From Bacteroidales bacterium (GTDB lineage: Bacteria > Bacteroidota > Bacteroidia > Bacteroidales > WCHB1-69): DNA of 54,284 nt. The stretch lies in assembly GCA_017540505.1 (NCBI GenBank), contig JAFYAW010000036.1:1-54284 (forward strand), in the 5' to 3' direction. Position 1 is the stretch's first letter, and each line of letters starts with the position of its first letter. Shown piece by piece: positions 33,970-45,093 of the stretch. The notes beneath the pieces are model-generated. The model ran no database searches and was not told the origin of the DNA. It saw only the letters and a list, made by a program, of their open reading frames with translations. The translations under genes were made by a program, and so were the position numbers.

Positions 33970-35844
33970 TTATTTTTCGATTCCCTCCATGTCGGCCAGT
34001 GCGGTCAGACTGTCGGTGACGGCTTTGGCGATGCTGTCGTTGTGGGCCCGCTGCGCCGCCCGGTAGCGGTTTTTGTAGAAGGCCACAATGGGTTTGTTTT
34101 CAATGTCAAGGGTGGTGAACGGCGTGTCCACTGGCCACATGCCGTTGCGCAACTGCGTGGCGGCAATGTCATGGCAGAAATACAGATAATAGTCCCAGGT
34201 GGTGTCGTTGGCAAGGAAGGGCGTGTGGACAAGGACGATGTTGCTGTCAGCGTGGAAAAACATGTCGCAGGCCGCGTTGCCGTTGGTGGCCAGCAGGAAC
34301 GGCTCCTGACTGACGTGCTGCCCCACATCCTCATGGTGGATATATGTCTGCATGGACTGACATGCCTTTTTGTTGCATTGGTCGTTGTAGTCCAGCTCGT
34401 ATTTGGCGTAGGCATTATGGATACCTCCGGACAACTCGTTGAAATAGAGGGTGGTTAGTGGATGGTTGTAGGCAATATGTCGGATGGGCATGAAGGATAG
34501 CAGGCCGATGATGGCGATGATGACGAAGTTGGTGTACCGGTCCTGGATGCTTTCCAGTGTGCATTCGATACCGCTGACGGCGATCAGCATGAAGAGCGGG
34601 TAGATGAAATAGTAGATGGCCCATGCCGTGTCGGGATTCATGTAGAGGTTTTTCACCTTCATGATGCAATAGCAGAAGGCGTACAGGAAGATGAAGATGG
34701 AGTAGGGTTTCAGATTCCGGACAGCCGTTTTGAAGAAAATGAAGAACAGGAGGAAACCCATGAGTACGACCGATGGGATGGTGATGAAAAGGTACTGGAT
34801 GAGGTAACGGCGCGGGAAGTTGTCCGGTCCGATCTCATGGCCGGCGAAGAGCTGGTTGTCGGACAGCGGGTAGTTGTTGGCCAACAGGACGAAAGCCTGG
34901 CGCGGCGGCACCATCGAGGTGGTGAGAAAGAGCGTGCAGAGACAGTGTATGCAGATGATCAGCAGGGAGATGCCGTACACCACCCCGAGCAATTGCAGAA
35001 GCGGTTTCAGGTATTCCCATTTGTAGAATTTCTTTATGGGGTTGTAGAGAAGGAAGTTCAGGAGAGTGAAGATAAACAGGAAATGCAGCAATACGAATCC
35101 GGCGTTATAGGTGGAGAGGGCTATCAGCGTGCCTATTACTATTTTGACGATGCGGTAGATGCGTATGGTGGGCAGCTCGCGGCAGAAATAGTAGATCTGT
35201 GTGATGGCAAAAATGAAGCCGAAGGCGAAGGTCACATCCACCACGTTGCAGAGGGAATATCCGAGAAAACGGGGCGATATGAGGAGGAAGAATGCGGTGA
35301 AAAACGCCGCCCGCCAACGGAATGCCCTCAAAACCAGAATGGACAGATACAGGATGAGTAACCATCCGAAAATGGCACTGGTGATGTGCTTGACCATAAA
35401 GATGTCCTGGATATTCAGTGCCTTGCAGAACGAGAAGAGGATAAGGTCTATGTATTGCGCCTGGGTGGAGGAGAACGGATGCTCCTTGTAGGCTTCTGTG
35501 TCGCCGATATGGTGGAAATGGTTGTAAACCAGCTCGGAATAATGGTTCTGCTCCAGCTCGCGGGTGGAGACTCCCACGGTTCGGCTCATGAGCACCATGT
35601 TGATGAGCATGGCCGCCATGACGATGATGAACAGGTATTTGTAAAAATCATCGGCCTCTTTGAAGGAAAAGGCGAAAAGCCTCTTGTGCAGGGACGCGTA
35701 TTTGTCCTTCTGCCGGAACTGCTTCGACACCCGCAACTTCCACACGTCATCGGCAAACAAGTCTTTGGAATAGGTGAGCTTGTCCACCAGTTGTTTCATC
35801 AGATGGAAGATGCGTTCTCCGAAATTCAGGTTCGTTTTTTTCAT
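33970..35844 (-). CDS. Polytopic membrane protein, glycosyltransferase-39/ArnT-like
   Basis: 624 aa with about eleven membrane helices. After a cytosolic start of about 65 residues comes a helix, then a periplasmic loop with HFHHIGDTEAYKEHPF; helices continue to about residue 480, and a soluble C-terminal domain follows. This resembles GT-C-fold lipid-linked sugar transferases (PMT/ArnT), although the acidic DE-type motif after the first helix is not obvious. It overlaps the WbqC gene (TGATG), and WbqC proteins are often in surface-glycan loci. Assignment to GT-C is tentative. Confidence 0.55.
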   Translation of the reverse strand: MKKTNLNFGERIFHLMKQLVDKLTYSKDLFADDVWKLRVSKQFRQKDKYASLHKRLFAFSFKEADDFYKYLFIIVMAAMLINMVLMSRTVGVSTRELEQNHYSELVYNHFHHIGDTEAYKEHPFSSTQAQYIDLILFSFCKALNIQDIFMVKHITSAIFGWLLILYLSILVLRAFRWRAAFFTAFFLLISPRFLGYSLCNVVDVTFAFGFIFAITQIYYFCRELPTIRIYRIVKIVIGTLIALSTYNAGFVLLHFLFIFTLLNFLLYNPIKKFYKWEYLKPLLQLLGVVYGISLLIICIHCLCTLFLTTSMVPPRQAFVLLANNYPLSDNQLFAGHEIGPDNFPRRYLIQYLFITIPSVVLMGFLLFFIFFKTAVRNLKPYSIFIFLYAFCYCIMKVKNLYMNPDTAWAIYYFIYPLFMLIAVSGIECTLESIQDRYTNFVIIAIIGLLSFMPIRHIAYNHPLTTLYFNELSGGIHNAYAKYELDYNDQCNKKACQSMQTYIHHEDVGQHVSQEPFLLATNGNAACDMFFHADSNIVLVHTPFLANDTTWDYYLYFCHDIAATQLRNGMWPVDTPFTTLDIENKPIVAFYKNRYRAAQRAHNDSIAKAVTDSLTALADMEGIEK

Positions 35845-36482
35845 CAGCAGGAGGTGTAAGGGTCCGTTTGTGCTTTCATGTAGGAGGGTGCGTCAGGGCC
35901 GGTGTTGAACAGCAGGTCGAGGATGGAGAGATTCGGGACAAAACCGTAGCGGTCTTCAAAAACTTGGTAGTATTTGTTTCGCAGTCGGAATGGGTAGTCT
36001 GGTTGCGAGGCGTTCTTCGGATGGATGACTTCCCGCAGGTCGCAAGTTGTCGGGGGAGTGTTCTCATCCGTCAGATGCAGGTCCGCAGGGATGCGCATCA
36101 TGCGCAGGATAGTATCAGTCAGTTGCAGGTTATAGTCGAACAGGAATTCGAAATGTTTCTCGTAGAAGGGCTTCAGTGCGTCGAGGTAGTAGAGGAGGTA
36201 GGGGCTGTTGCCGTATGCGGAGACGATGGTGCGCCAGTGTGTGCGCTGCCAGGGCATCTTGTAGTCGATGCGGGCATCGCGGATGGGAGTTGGCCCGGTA
36301 CGATGCTCCACAGGTACGGTGAGCGTCTGGACACCGTTGCCGGTAAGGATGCAGGCCCGGTTCCGGTAGCTCTGTTTGTGGTAGCGCTCGCGGGTGTCCA
36401 CCCATGCCGTACCCCGTATCAGGCAGGCAAAGTATTCTATGGGCGGGAGATAGGCCGTTGAAAGGAGCGTTGTGCTGTCCAC
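35844..36482 (-). CDS. WbqC family protein
   Basis: 212 aa. Starts with the family motif STAYLPPIEYFACL and continues with ERYHKQSYRNRACILTGNG, LTVPVEH, WQRTHWRTIVSAYGNSPYL and FEFLFDYNL. WbqC proteins are found in O-antigen and glycolipid clusters; activity is not established. Starts 2 nt after the protease stop and overlaps the downstream membrane protein gene, so all three may share one transcript from the 38144 promoter. Confidence 0.88.
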   Translation of the reverse strand: MDSTTLLSTAYLPPIEYFACLIRGTAWVDTRERYHKQSYRNRACILTGNGVQTLTVPVEHRTGPTPIRDARIDYKMPWQRTHWRTIVSAYGNSPYLLYYLDALKPFYEKHFEFLFDYNLQLTDTILRMMRIPADLHLTDENTPPTTCDLREVIHPKNASQPDYPFRLRNKYYQVFEDRYGFVPNLSILDLLFNTGPDAPSYMKAQTDPYTSC

Positions 36483-36484
36483 TT

Positions 36485-38119
36485 CTAACGGGTGATCACC
36501 ATTTTGCTCTTGTATGTGTGTGTGCCGCCCAAGATTTCCACCACGTAGATGCCGCTGGGAAGGTCGTTGAAGCTCATGGAGAAAGAAGGTTCGAGGTTCA
36601 CATTGTAGGAGCCCAGTTTCGCCCCCATCATATTGTACACGTTGCAGATACCCTGCTCGGCATCGAAGTGCCCTTGGATGGAGACTTGGCCCGTTGAGGG
36701 GTTCGGGTAGATGCTGAAGGTGCGGATGTCAGCATCGTGCTGCTCCACACCCACGATGGTGCCGTCATAGCGCATGCCTGGAATCCAGGTTACACCGGTG
36801 TTGTCAGGATCCAGCCAGGGTTTGAGCTTTTTCGCGTTGTTATAGTTGTTGTTGTTCGTCCAAGAATAGGATATCTTACCGTAGTTGTCAGTGCCCCAAG
36901 GCTCACTGCAGGAGGAGGATCCGTTACTGAGGTCTCCGATGATGAGCTTCTTGCCATTAAACAGGGGCGATCCGGAGGAACCTTGTTCTGTGCAGCCCTT
37001 TTGGGGGTTGACGTACCAGCTTGTCGTCCAGTAGCCGTTGTAATAGTTGGAGGATACGGCCTTAGGGATACTCAACTTCTTGAAGTCACCTGCCGGGTGA
37101 TGGATGGCCATGCCCACGGAGGCAGCCCCACTGACATCCCATCCGGCGAAGAAGACATCGTCCAAGTTGATTCTGTTCATGTTGCCGGTGATCTTCAATA
37201 GCAGGAAGTCGGAACTGTTTTGAAGCCCGTCGGTGGCGACGATGGCACCGCCTTTCACCCATTGGTTGACGAATCCGTATTCGTTCACATCGCAGGATGT
37301 CGTTTCATATTTGAAGAAGAATTTGAATGTGCTGTTCATGTCATCATTAAGGCAATGGTTGGCGCTGAGCACGTAAAGGGTCTTGTCATAACGTGTGTTG
37401 TTGATCAGGGCGCCAGAGCAGAGATAGGTGCCGTCAGAGCAGGTGATTTCAATTCGGACCACCGAGTTGATCTGGTCACGCCAGCCGTTGCCTTCCGGAC
37501 AGGAGGCGTTGAAATGACAGCTTCCTGAGAGTGCTTTATCGTTATCCGACATGGGTATTTTGCTGATGTCGCGGTAACGGTGGCTGATACGGTCGATCAT
37601 AATGGTGCCGTGGTATAGCACATCGGCAGGCTCGTAGTATTCGATGACCAGATTGTCGTCGTCGATGTCGTCAGACACAAGAATGCCATTCTGCTGGATG
37701 TCGGCATTGGTGTATGTGCCAGTGACTTGGGAACGGTCGCCGTTGTATATGTGCAGGGTGGCCCCTTCCGGGATGTTGAATTGGGAGAAATAGACGGACA
37801 GGGAGACGGCCCCTTCCGATTTGATCCCCAGTCGCCACAGTTTCGCGCCATTGGACAGTATGTCTGTGCGTCCGCAGTTGTCGAACGTGTAGCCAACATG
37901 GTGGTTGACGCCGATACGCATGGGGGTTCCGTTCTTGATGTTCTGCGCATCTTCCGAGAGCAGTGCTTCGCGGTTCACTGCGGGCAGCGTCATCTCGTCA
38001 ATGGAATAGGATACATCTTTATGGGTGAAAGAATACGGAAGAGCCGTAACATCTTCCTGAGCGTTGGCGATCCATGCCAACGACAAAACCGTCAAAAAAA
38101 AGAGTACTTTTTTCATCAT
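36485..38119 (-). CDS. Secreted trypsin-like (lysyl endopeptidase-type) protease with T9SS tail
   Basis: 544 aa. Signal peptide (1-20), an N-terminal beta-rich prodomain with jelly-roll strands (YTFDNCGRTDILSNGAK, GATLHIYNG), then a chymotrypsin-fold domain. The triad is readable: His255 in LSANHC, Asp304 in SSDFLLL, Ser382 in GSSGSP. Cys residues suggest disulfides, as in Achromobacter lysyl endopeptidase. The last about 75 residues (FSIYPNPSTGQVSI to the end) are a T9SS type A sorting domain, so the enzyme should be exported to the surface or medium. Confidence 0.9.
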   Translation of the reverse strand: MMKKVLFFLTVLSLAWIANAQEDVTALPYSFTHKDVSYSIDEMTLPAVNREALLSEDAQNIKNGTPMRIGVNHHVGYTFDNCGRTDILSNGAKLWRLGIKSEGAVSLSVYFSQFNIPEGATLHIYNGDRSQVTGTYTNADIQQNGILVSDDIDDDNLVIEYYEPADVLYHGTIMIDRISHRYRDISKIPMSDNDKALSGSCHFNASCPEGNGWRDQINSVVRIEITCSDGTYLCSGALINNTRYDKTLYVLSANHCLNDDMNSTFKFFFKYETTSCDVNEYGFVNQWVKGGAIVATDGLQNSSDFLLLKITGNMNRINLDDVFFAGWDVSGAASVGMAIHHPAGDFKKLSIPKAVSSNYYNGYWTTSWYVNPQKGCTEQGSSGSPLFNGKKLIIGDLSNGSSSCSEPWGTDNYGKISYSWTNNNNYNNAKKLKPWLDPDNTGVTWIPGMRYDGTIVGVEQHDADIRTFSIYPNPSTGQVSIQGHFDAEQGICNVYNMMGAKLGSYNVNLEPSFSMSFNDLPSGIYVVEILGGTHTYKSKMVITR

Positions 38120-38143
38120 TTCAGATTGTGTTTTTTAGGGCTG

Positions 38144-38151
38144 CAAAAATA
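38144..38151 (-). promoter_or_regulatory. -7 box TATTTTTG for the T9SS protease
   Basis: Minus-strand TAnnTTTG, 24 nt upstream of the protease ATG, and divergent from the rsfS promoter 12 nt away. Confidence 0.6.
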
Positions 38152-38163
38152 TAAAAAAAAATG

Positions 38164-38171
38164 TACCTTTG
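38164..38171 (+). promoter_or_regulatory. -7 box TACCTTTG for rsfS-ftsH-LUD-cdsA-uvrA
   Basis: Plus-strand TAnnTTTG, 15 nt upstream of the rsfS ATG at 38187. The TTG at 38169 is part of this box, not a start codon. Confidence 0.6.
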
Positions 38172-38186
38172 CCCGCTAAAATAAAT

Positions 38187-38576
38187 ATGAAGGTAATGAC
38201 CGTAAGAAAAAAAGTCAAATTTGAAGGAACTCCCTATGAGGGGAATATTGATGAGCTTATAATTCAGGCACTTATTGAAAAGCAGGGTGTTGATATAAAA
38301 TGTATCAACCTGAAAAAACTCAACCATGTTTTTTTCGACTATTTCATCATCTGCACGGGAAATTCGAAACCCCATGTGGAAACGTTGTGCGATTATGTTC
38401 AGGAGCAGACACAACGTGTTGCGGGCACGAAACCCGTCCATGTGGAGGGACTGGAGAACTGTGAATGGATTCTGCTGGACTATTTCAATGTGCTGGTGCA
38501 CATTTTCCAACCCGAAGCCCGAGCCTATTACAACATTGAGTCGCTCTGGAGTGATGCCGATGTCCAATCTTTCTAA
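38187..38576 (+). CDS. rsfS: Ribosome silencing factor RsfS
   Basis: 129 aa. Binds L14 on the large ribosomal subunit and blocks joining in poor growth conditions. Family motifs: LIIQALIEKQGVDIKCINLK, FDYFIICTGNS, VETLCDYVQEQ, EGLENCEWILLDYFNVLVHIF and the C-terminal YYNIESLW. ATG at 38187 chosen; a Met three codons later is possible. First gene of a conserved Bacteroidota run with ftsH. Confidence 0.95.
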   Translation: MKVMTVRKKVKFEGTPYEGNIDELIIQALIEKQGVDIKCINLKKLNHVFFDYFIICTGNSKPHVETLCDYVQEQTQRVAGTKPVHVEGLENCEWILLDYFNVLVHIFQPEARAYYNIESLWSDADVQSF

Positions 38577-38595
38577 CCTCTCAATCTGAAACCCT

Positions 38596-40677
38596 ATGCC
38601 GATTAATAATCCGCAACGCAACAACAGAGGGGGCAACTCGCCGTTTGGATCCGGTCAGAACAAAGATTCCAAACGGAAAATCCCCGTCGTCACTATCATC
38701 TATGCCCTCCTTGGCATCGCCCTGATCACCTATTGGATGTATGCCGCAGGTGGCGTGCAAGCGGTGGAAACCGATGACATGTCGTTCAAACACATGGTGC
38801 AGAACAAGGAAATCGACCATTTGGAATATGTCCGGAAAGATGACCGCATCAATGTGTTCCTGAAAAAGGAGGCTCTGCAGGGCAATCCCGCCTATGAGAA
38901 AATCAAGGAAAATGTGAACGGTCCGCAGTACTACCTCACCGTGACCGATTTGCAGGTTTTCAATGAGAACCTGAAGGATGTGAAGGCGCAGGCAGTGCAG
39001 GAGGATCTGGCCTCGGACAGCACGCTGAATGTGAATGAGGTGGCCCGTGAATATGACTTCCCCACCAAGCAGGACAATAGCAAGAGCTGGGGCGTTGATC
39101 TTGTCTTTTGGATCCTGCCGCTGGCGATGCTTCTGCTTCTGTTCTATTTTTCCACGCGTCTCATGCGTGGTGGCGGCCCGGGGGGCGGCAGCAGCATCTT
39201 CAATATCGGCAAGTCGCGGGCGCAGGAGTTTGACGAGAAGTCGGGCCAGCTGGTCACGTTCAAGGATGTGGCCGGTCTGGAAGGGGCCAAGTTTGAGATT
39301 GAAGAGGTGGTGGACTTCCTTAAGAATCCGCAGAAATATACCGTCTTGGGCGGCAAGATACCCAAGGGCGTACTCCTTGTGGGCCCTCCGGGAACAGGTA
39401 AGACCCTCTTGGCAAAGGCTGTCGCCGGCGAGGCCAAAGTGCCCTTCTTCTCCCTGTCGGGTTCCGATTTTGTGGAGATGTTCGTGGGCGTGGGTGCCTC
39501 CCGCGTGCGCGACCTCTTCAAAACAGCAAAAGAGAAGGCCCCCTGCATCATCTTCATCGATGAGATTGACGCTATCGGTCGCGCCCGCGGCAAGAACGCT
39601 ATGTCCAGCGTCAATGACGAGCGCGAGAGCACTCTCAACCAGTTGCTTACCGAAATGGACGGCTTCTCCACCAACGCCGGTGTCATCATCATGGCCGCCA
39701 CCAACCGCGCCGACATCCTCGACCGGGCCTTGTTGCGCGCCGGGCGTTTTGACCGCCAGATCACAGTGGAGCTGCCTAACCTCAACGAGCGTCGCGGCAT
39801 CTTCGGCGTGCATGTGCGCAACCTCAAACTCGGTCCCGATGTGGACTTGGAATTCTTCGCCAAACAGACCCCTGGTTTTTCTGGTGCCGACATTGCCAAT
39901 GTGTGCAATGAAGCGGCCCTGATTGCCGCCCGTAATAACAAACCGCATATTGAAAAGGCCGACTTCCTGGCCGCCGTGGACCGCATCATCGGCGGTCTGG
40001 AACGCAGGGGCAGTGTCTTCACCCCCGAGGAGAAGAGAGCCATCGCGTACCATGAGTCCGGCCATGCCTGTGTGAGCTGGCTGCTGCGTTACGCCTCGCC
40101 GTTAGTCAAGGTCACCATCGTGCCGCGTGGCAAGGCCCTCGGCGCGGCCTGGTATCTGCCCGAGGAACGCCAGCTGACTACCTACGACCAGCTGCTGGAT
40201 GAGATGACGGCTCTCCTGGGTGGCCGCGCCGCCGAGGATGTCGTATTCGGACAACTCTCCACCGGCGCCCTCAACGACTTGGAGCGCGTCTCCAAGCAGG
40301 CGTATGCCATGGTCGTTTATTATGGCTTGGATAAAAAAATCGGAAACATCAGCTATTATGATTCCACGGGACAACAGGAATACGGTCTTACCAAACCCTA
40401 TAGCGAGGCGACCGCCCGCGAAATCGACGAACAGGTCCATACGTTGATAGAATCCTGCTACCAGCGTGCCAAAGATATTCTTTCCACTCACAAAAATCAA
40501 CTGGATGAACTGGCCTCCCTGCTGATTGAGCGCGAGGTTATCTTCACGGAAGATGTGGAGCGTATCTTGGGACCGCGTCCATTCCAGAAGGATGCACCCT
40601 CTGAGGCACAGGATGAACCGTCAATTCCTGATGGGAACGCAGACATCATTGTTACAGAATCAGATAAAAACGAATAG
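38596..40677 (+). CDS. ftsH: ATP-dependent zinc metalloprotease FtsH
   Basis: 693 aa. Membrane-anchored AAA protease. Helices at about 36-56 and 172-190 flank a periplasmic domain. The AAA module has Walker A GPPGTGKT (about 263-270), Walker [12 protein letters not shown] and the SRH segment [19 protein letters not shown]. The peptidase has HESGH (residues 486-490) with a third zinc ligand expected in [12 protein letters not shown]. Ends in an acidic tail. 19 nt after rsfS. Confidence 0.97.
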   Translation: MPINNPQRNNRGGNSPFGSGQNKDSKRKIPVVTIIYALLGIALITYWMYAAGGVQAVETDDMSFKHMVQNKEIDHLEYVRKDDRINVFLKKEALQGNPAYEKIKENVNGPQYYLTVTDLQVFNENLKDVKAQAVQEDLASDSTLNVNEVAREYDFPTKQDNSKSWGVDLVFWILPLAMLLLLFYFSTRLMRGGGPGGGSSIFNIGKSRAQEFDEKSGQLVTFKDVAGLEGAKFEIEEVVDFLKNPQKYTVLGGKIPKGVLLVGPPGTGKTLLAKAVAGEAKVPFFSLSGSDFVEMFVGVGASRVRDLFKTAKEKAPCIIFIDEIDAIGRARGKNAMSSVNDERESTLNQLLTEMDGFSTNAGVIIMAATNRADILDRALLRAGRFDRQITVELPNLNERRGIFGVHVRNLKLGPDVDLEFFAKQTPGFSGADIANVCNEAALIAARNNKPHIEKADFLAAVDRIIGGLERRGSVFTPEEKRAIAYHESGHACVSWLLRYASPLVKVTIVPRGKALGAAWYLPEERQLTTYDQLLDEMTALLGGRAAEDVVFGQLSTGALNDLERVSKQAYAMVVYYGLDKKIGNISYYDSTGQQEYGLTKPYSEATAREIDEQVHTLIESCYQRAKDILSTHKNQLDELASLLIEREVIFTEDVERILGPRPFQKDAPSEAQDEPSIPDGNADIIVTESDKNE

Positions 40678-40680
40678 AAT

Positions 40681-41421
40681 ATGGCAAGCAACAGCAATTC
40701 GATGGGAAATCAACTTCTGACGGATAAGGAGAATATCCGTCGGAACATTCGTAACGGCCTGGCCTATAAGAAAACCTATCCTACGGTGCCGCCGGATCTC
40801 AGTTCAGGATTGGGCGTCACATCGCAGGAGCATCCGCTGGTGGAGTTCGTCCGCCATTTCCGCGGCGCCGGCGGCAAGTACATCCCTTGCACCAAGGAGA
40901 ATCTGATTCCCCGCCTCATCAAGATTGCGCAGGGTCAGCAGTATGGTACGCTGTTGAACACCAGCCCCAATCTGGGCCAGTTCCTGCTGAAGCACCATGT
41001 GCGCCATGTCACGGCGGTGAACCCCATGGAGACGGTGGATGCCGCGCTTTTCTTCTCGGACATGCTGATTGCCCGTACCGGTGCCATCGGCTTCACGCCC
41101 TCTGTTTCACTTTATCCCTCCGTCCGGAACCTCGCCCGCGACATCATCGTGGTCTCCCGCGAGCGTTGCATCTTCCGGGATATGGAGGATGCCCTGACGT
41201 ACCAGCTCTCCCGTAATAACAACACTCCGAACACTATCACGGAGTTCATCTGCCCGTCGCAGCCGGAAAAGGCGGACGGTGCCGATGTGTTCACCCCGCA
41301 GAATCCGCGTTTTATCCTGATGATGGTGGAGGAGAGCCATCCTCAGGAATCCGCCCAACCCGAATCGAATAACTCAAACGAAACGCAATATGAATCCCAA
41401 ACTGAAGAATCTGATCGTTAG
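40681..41421 (+). CDS. LUD-domain protein
   Basis: 246 aa. LUD (lactate utilisation, LutB/LutC-like) fold: NIRNGLAYKK near the start, VEFVRHFRGAGGKYIP, then VDAALFFSDMLIARTGAIGFTPS with the conserved TG..(S/T) turn. True LutC proteins act with iron-sulfur LutA/LutB, none of which is here. In Bacteroidota this gene lies between ftsH and cdsA, so a separate membrane- or stress-related role is likely but unknown. Starts 3 nt after ftsH. Confidence 0.85.
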   Translation: MASNSNSMGNQLLTDKENIRRNIRNGLAYKKTYPTVPPDLSSGLGVTSQEHPLVEFVRHFRGAGGKYIPCTKENLIPRLIKIAQGQQYGTLLNTSPNLGQFLLKHHVRHVTAVNPMETVDAALFFSDMLIARTGAIGFTPSVSLYPSVRNLARDIIVVSRERCIFRDMEDALTYQLSRNNNTPNTITEFICPSQPEKADGADVFTPQNPRFILMMVEESHPQESAQPESNNSNETQYESQTEESDR

Positions 41422-42253
41422 AACGTTGGCGGGTGCCGTGTATGTGGCCCTGATGATTGCCGGTGTTTTTTACCCTGTGCTGATGGATGTCCTCCTCTGC
41501 GTGGTGGCCTGCCTCGGATTGTATGAGTTCTCGAAGATCACCTGCGGTCCTGAAGATAAGCCCGCTCTCTATATTATGATGGCCTTCAGCGTGTTCTTGT
41601 TCGCCGTGGCCTGCTATTACATGCTCCAGCCACGCACATTCCTGTTTACGCCGGGCATGAAAACCCTGATGTCCGTCTTTCTCATGATTCCGCTGTTGAT
41701 GATGTTGCTCTCGATCGTCCTCTCTATCGTGGAGATCTTCCGCCGCAGGGCTTGTCCGGTGGAGCAGATCGGCAAGTCTCTGTTCGGGTTCATCTGGATT
41801 GTCGTGCCGTTGGCGATGATGGTCGCTTTTGCCGTCTGGTGCAAGCCGATGGCATTAGCATTTTTGCTTTTGATATGGATTAATGATACAGCCGCCTATT
41901 TGGGTGGTACATTATATGGCCGCACGAAGATGTTCGAGCGGATTTCCCCTAAGAAGACTTGGGAAGGGACGGTTACGGGGTTTGTCTTCACCGTGATAGC
42001 GGCGGTGGTGTTCCCCAGCATTCCCTTTTTCGGTCGTGTCCACATGCCGATATGGGCATGGGTCTGTTTTGCGGCTATCGTGGTCGTGTTCGGCACCTTT
42101 GGCGATTTGTTGGAATCCGCCTTCAAGCGGAACGCCGGCGTTAAGGATAGCGGTAAGGTCATCCCTGGCCATGGTGGGATGCTCGACCGTTTTGATTCCA
42201 TCCTGTTAGCCGTCATTCCGGCCATGCTATTCCTTTTCATAATTTTGAGTTGA
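41390..42253 (+). CDS. cdsA: Phosphatidate cytidylyltransferase
   Basis: 287 aa, seven to eight membrane helices. Makes CDP-diacylglycerol from phosphatidic acid and CTP. The signature near the C-terminus is present: GDLLESAFKRNAGVKDSGKVIPGHGGMLDRFDS (quoted here only by its parts GDLLES, KRNAGVKDSG and PGHGGMLDRFDS), along with NDTAAYLGGTLYGRTK. The start overlaps the LUD gene by 32 nt and the stop overlaps the uvrA start, indicating coupled translation. Confidence 0.95.
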   Translation: MNPKLKNLIVRTLAGAVYVALMIAGVFYPVLMDVLLCVVACLGLYEFSKITCGPEDKPALYIMMAFSVFLFAVACYYMLQPRTFLFTPGMKTLMSVFLMIPLLMMLLSIVLSIVEIFRRRACPVEQIGKSLFGFIWIVVPLAMMVAFAVWCKPMALAFLLLIWINDTAAYLGGTLYGRTKMFERISPKKTWEGTVTGFVFTVIAAVVFPSIPFFGRVHMPIWAWVCFAAIVVVFGTFGDLLESAFKRNAGVKDSGKVIPGHGGMLDRFDSILLAVIPAMLFLFIILS

Positions 42254-45093
42254 TGGGTCAGAAGGTGATTGAAGTTCGGGGTGCCAAGGTCAACAATCTG
42301 AAAAACATAGATGTTGACATACCGCGCAACAAGCTGGTGGTCATCACTGGTTTGTCGGGGTCGGGCAAGTCGTCGTTGGCTTTCGACACGTTGTATGCCG
42401 AAGGTCAGCGTCGCTACGTGGAGAGTCTCAGCTCCTACGCCCGCCAGTTCATGGGCCGGATGCACAAACCCGAAGTCCAATCCATCACGGGCATACCGCC
42501 CGCCATCGCCATCGAGCAGCATAGCATGTCGCACAACCCGCGCTCCACGGTGGGCACGGTGACGGAGATATACGAATACCTGAAGCTGCTCTTCGCCCGC
42601 ATTGGACGTACCATATCGCCAGTGTCTGGCAAGGAGGTGCGGCGTGAGCGCGTGTCGGACGTGTTGGCATACGTGCGGAACGTGCCGGAAGGCAGGAGAG
42701 TGTATGTGCTTGCCCCAGTGGTGCTGCCGTCAGGACGCACTTTGAAGGAACAGCTCGCCATCCTCAGCCAGCAGGGCTTCAGCCGTGTGGTCTATAACCG
42801 GCAGCTGCACGAGATTGACGAGTTCCTGAAAGGCCGCAAGGCCACCCGCGAGTCGGGCATGTTCGTGCTGGTGGACCGTTTCAAGTCGGAGAAGATAGCC
42901 GACAACATCGCCCGTCTGACGGACTCCATCCAGATAGCCTTCTCTGAAGGAAAGGGGGTGTGTGTCATCCAGACCGAGGGCGAAAACGTCTCTCAAAAGA
43001 CTTTCAGCGATCTCTTCGAGGCCGATGGAATGAGCTTCGAGGAACCGAGTGTCAACCTGTTTAGCTTCAACAACCCATACGGCGCGTGCAAGACCTGCTC
43101 CGGCACGGGCATGATAGAGGGCGTGGACCCGGATCTGGTGCTCCCGGACAAGACATTGTCGGTGGCCGATGATGCGGTGGCGTGCTGGCATGGCGACGTG
43201 CTCAGCGAGTGGAAACGCCAGTTCATCCGCCAGGCCTCCCGCCTCGATTTCCCTGTCCATAGGGCTATTGAGGATTTGAGCCAAAAGGAGTACGACCTTT
43301 TGTGGTATGGGGATGAGAAGCATCATGTGGATGGTATTGCGCAGTTTTTCCAGTTTGTGGCGGCCAACACGTTCAAGATACAATATCGGGTGCTGCAGGC
43401 CCGGTACCGCGGACGGGAGATCTGTCCCGACTGCCACGGGACTCGCCTGCGCAAGGATGCTCATTATGTGAAGGTGAAGGGACGTTCTATCATGGAGCTG
43501 ACGGCTATGCCCGTCTCGGAATTGAAAACCTTTTTCCAGGAGTTCAAATACAGCAGTGACTATGAGCGTGAGGTGGCATCCCGTTTGGTGAAGGAACTCG
43601 CCAACCGCGTGGCACTGTTGGATGATGTGGGCCTCGGCTATCTTACCTTGGACCGCTCCACATCGACATTGTCGGGCGGGGAGGCCCAGCGTATCAACTT
43701 GGCCACCTCCTTGGGTAGCAGCTTAGTGGGGTCCCTGTATGTGTTGGACGAGCCCAGCATCGGGCTGCATTCCCGCGACACGCAGAACCTGATACGGGTG
43801 CTGCAGAGGTTGCGTGACATTGGCAATACCGTGGTGGTGGTTGAACACGATGAGTCTATCATCCGTGCCGCCGACTGCATCATAGATATCGGCCCCAAAG
43901 CGGGACGTAACGGTGGTGAAATAGTTTTTTCCGGTGTGATAGATGATCTGATGAAGGTGCCGGACAACCTTACGGCCTCCTATCTGCGTGGGATGACAGG
44001 TGGTTATCCGCAGGAGCTGTGCCGTTATATTCCAATTCCCAAACGTCGCAGACATTGGCGTAATTATGTGGAAATCATTGGGGCTAAAGAGCATAATCTC
44101 AAGAATATAGATGTGAAAATCCCGTTGGAGTGTTTCACGGTCATCACGGGAGTCAGCGGATCTGGCAAAAGCAGCCTGATAGCGAATGTGCTGTACCCCG
44201 GCCTGCTGAAGATGCTCAACAAGGGGAATCTGAAACCCGGACGCTATTCGAGAATCGATGCCGACCTGACCAAGATTTCGGATGTGGTGTTCGTGGACCA
44301 GAATCCTATCGGACGCTCCAGCCGCTCCAATCCTGTAACCTACGTAAAGGCTTACGATTATATCCGTGAATTGTTTGCCAGCCAGCCTCTTTCCAAGCAA
44401 CGTAACTACAAGCCCAGCTTCTTTTCATTTAATGTGGCTGGTGGCCGATGCGAGGAGTGTGAGGGCGAAGGCGTTATCCGGATCAACATGCAGTTCATGG
44501 CGGATGTGGAGATGGTGTGCCCTTCGTGCAATGGAAGCCGATTCCGAGAGGAAGCCCAGGATATCAAGCTGAAAGACAAAACCATCACCGACGTTCTGAA
44601 TATGACGGTATCGGAGGCTCTCGACTTTTTCAAGGGCCTTCCTGTGAACGACATGACCACTAACATTATCCGCAAGCTGATGCCGCTGCAGGATGTGGGC
44701 CTCGGCTATCTGGTAATGGGCCAGTCCTCGGCTACGCTGTCCGGCGGCGAGGCGCAGCGTGTGAAGTTAGCCTACTATCTGTCGCTCAACGATGATGACC
44801 AGAATAAGCTCTTCATCTTCGACGAGCCTACTACGGGACTTCATTTCCACGATATAAATAAATTATGTGTGGCATTCAACCGCCTGATAGAACGCAATAA
44901 CACCATCGTGGTCATTGAGCATAATGCCGAAATCATCAAATGCGCCGACTGGATCATCGATATGGGGCCGGAAGGCGGGGACCAAGGCGGCAAGATCGTA
45001 TTCGAGGGTACGCCCGAGAAACTGGTGGAACGGAAACGGTCATATACGGCGCAAGTCATTTCGGAAAAATTGGCAATTAATAGTATAGAGTAG
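42253..45093 (+). CDS. uvrA: Excinuclease ABC subunit A
   Basis: 946 aa. Damage-recognition ATPase of nucleotide excision repair. Two ABC modules: Walker [10 protein letters not shown] near the N-terminus and GVSGSGKSS in the second half; signatures [14 protein letters not shown] and [14 protein letters not shown]; zinc-binding cysteines in CKTCSGTG / CPDCHGTR and in CEECEGEG / [11 protein letters not shown] at 42253 overlaps the cdsA stop (TGATG). The stop falls in a degenerate TWTAGAG heptamer tract. Confidence 0.97.
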   Translation: MGQKVIEVRGAKVNNLKNIDVDIPRNKLVVITGLSGSGKSSLAFDTLYAEGQRRYVESLSSYARQFMGRMHKPEVQSITGIPPAIAIEQHSMSHNPRSTVGTVTEIYEYLKLLFARIGRTISPVSGKEVRRERVSDVLAYVRNVPEGRRVYVLAPVVLPSGRTLKEQLAILSQQGFSRVVYNRQLHEIDEFLKGRKATRESGMFVLVDRFKSEKIADNIARLTDSIQIAFSEGKGVCVIQTEGENVSQKTFSDLFEADGMSFEEPSVNLFSFNNPYGACKTCSGTGMIEGVDPDLVLPDKTLSVADDAVACWHGDVLSEWKRQFIRQASRLDFPVHRAIEDLSQKEYDLLWYGDEKHHVDGIAQFFQFVAANTFKIQYRVLQARYRGREICPDCHGTRLRKDAHYVKVKGRSIMELTAMPVSELKTFFQEFKYSSDYEREVASRLVKELANRVALLDDVGLGYLTLDRSTSTLSGGEAQRINLATSLGSSLVGSLYVLDEPSIGLHSRDTQNLIRVLQRLRDIGNTVVVVEHDESIIRAADCIIDIGPKAGRNGGEIVFSGVIDDLMKVPDNLTASYLRGMTGGYPQELCRYIPIPKRRRHWRNYVEIIGAKEHNLKNIDVKIPLECFTVITGVSGSGKSSLIANVLYPGLLKMLNKGNLKPGRYSRIDADLTKISDVVFVDQNPIGRSSRSNPVTYVKAYDYIRELFASQPLSKQRNYKPSFFSFNVAGGRCEECEGEGVIRINMQFMADVEMVCPSCNGSRFREEAQDIKLKDKTITDVLNMTVSEALDFFKGLPVNDMTTNIIRKLMPLQDVGLGYLVMGQSSATLSGGEAQRVKLAYYLSLNDDDQNKLFIFDEPTTGLHFHDINKLCVAFNRLIERNNTIVVIEHNAEIIKCADWIIDMGPEGGDQGGKIVFEGTPEKLVERKRSYTAQVISEKLAINSIE

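Noticed and set aside
38169-38186. Upstream TTG start for rsfS
   Set aside because: The TTG is part of a TACCTTTG promoter box; the same situation rules out the TTG upstream of the sigma factor gene at 17044.
38581-40065. Long minus-strand open frame opposite ftsH
   Set aside because: The ftsH product is a complete, strongly conserved protein; the opposite frame is His/Gly/Val-rich in the way typical of mirror frames of GC-rich genes and has no domain.
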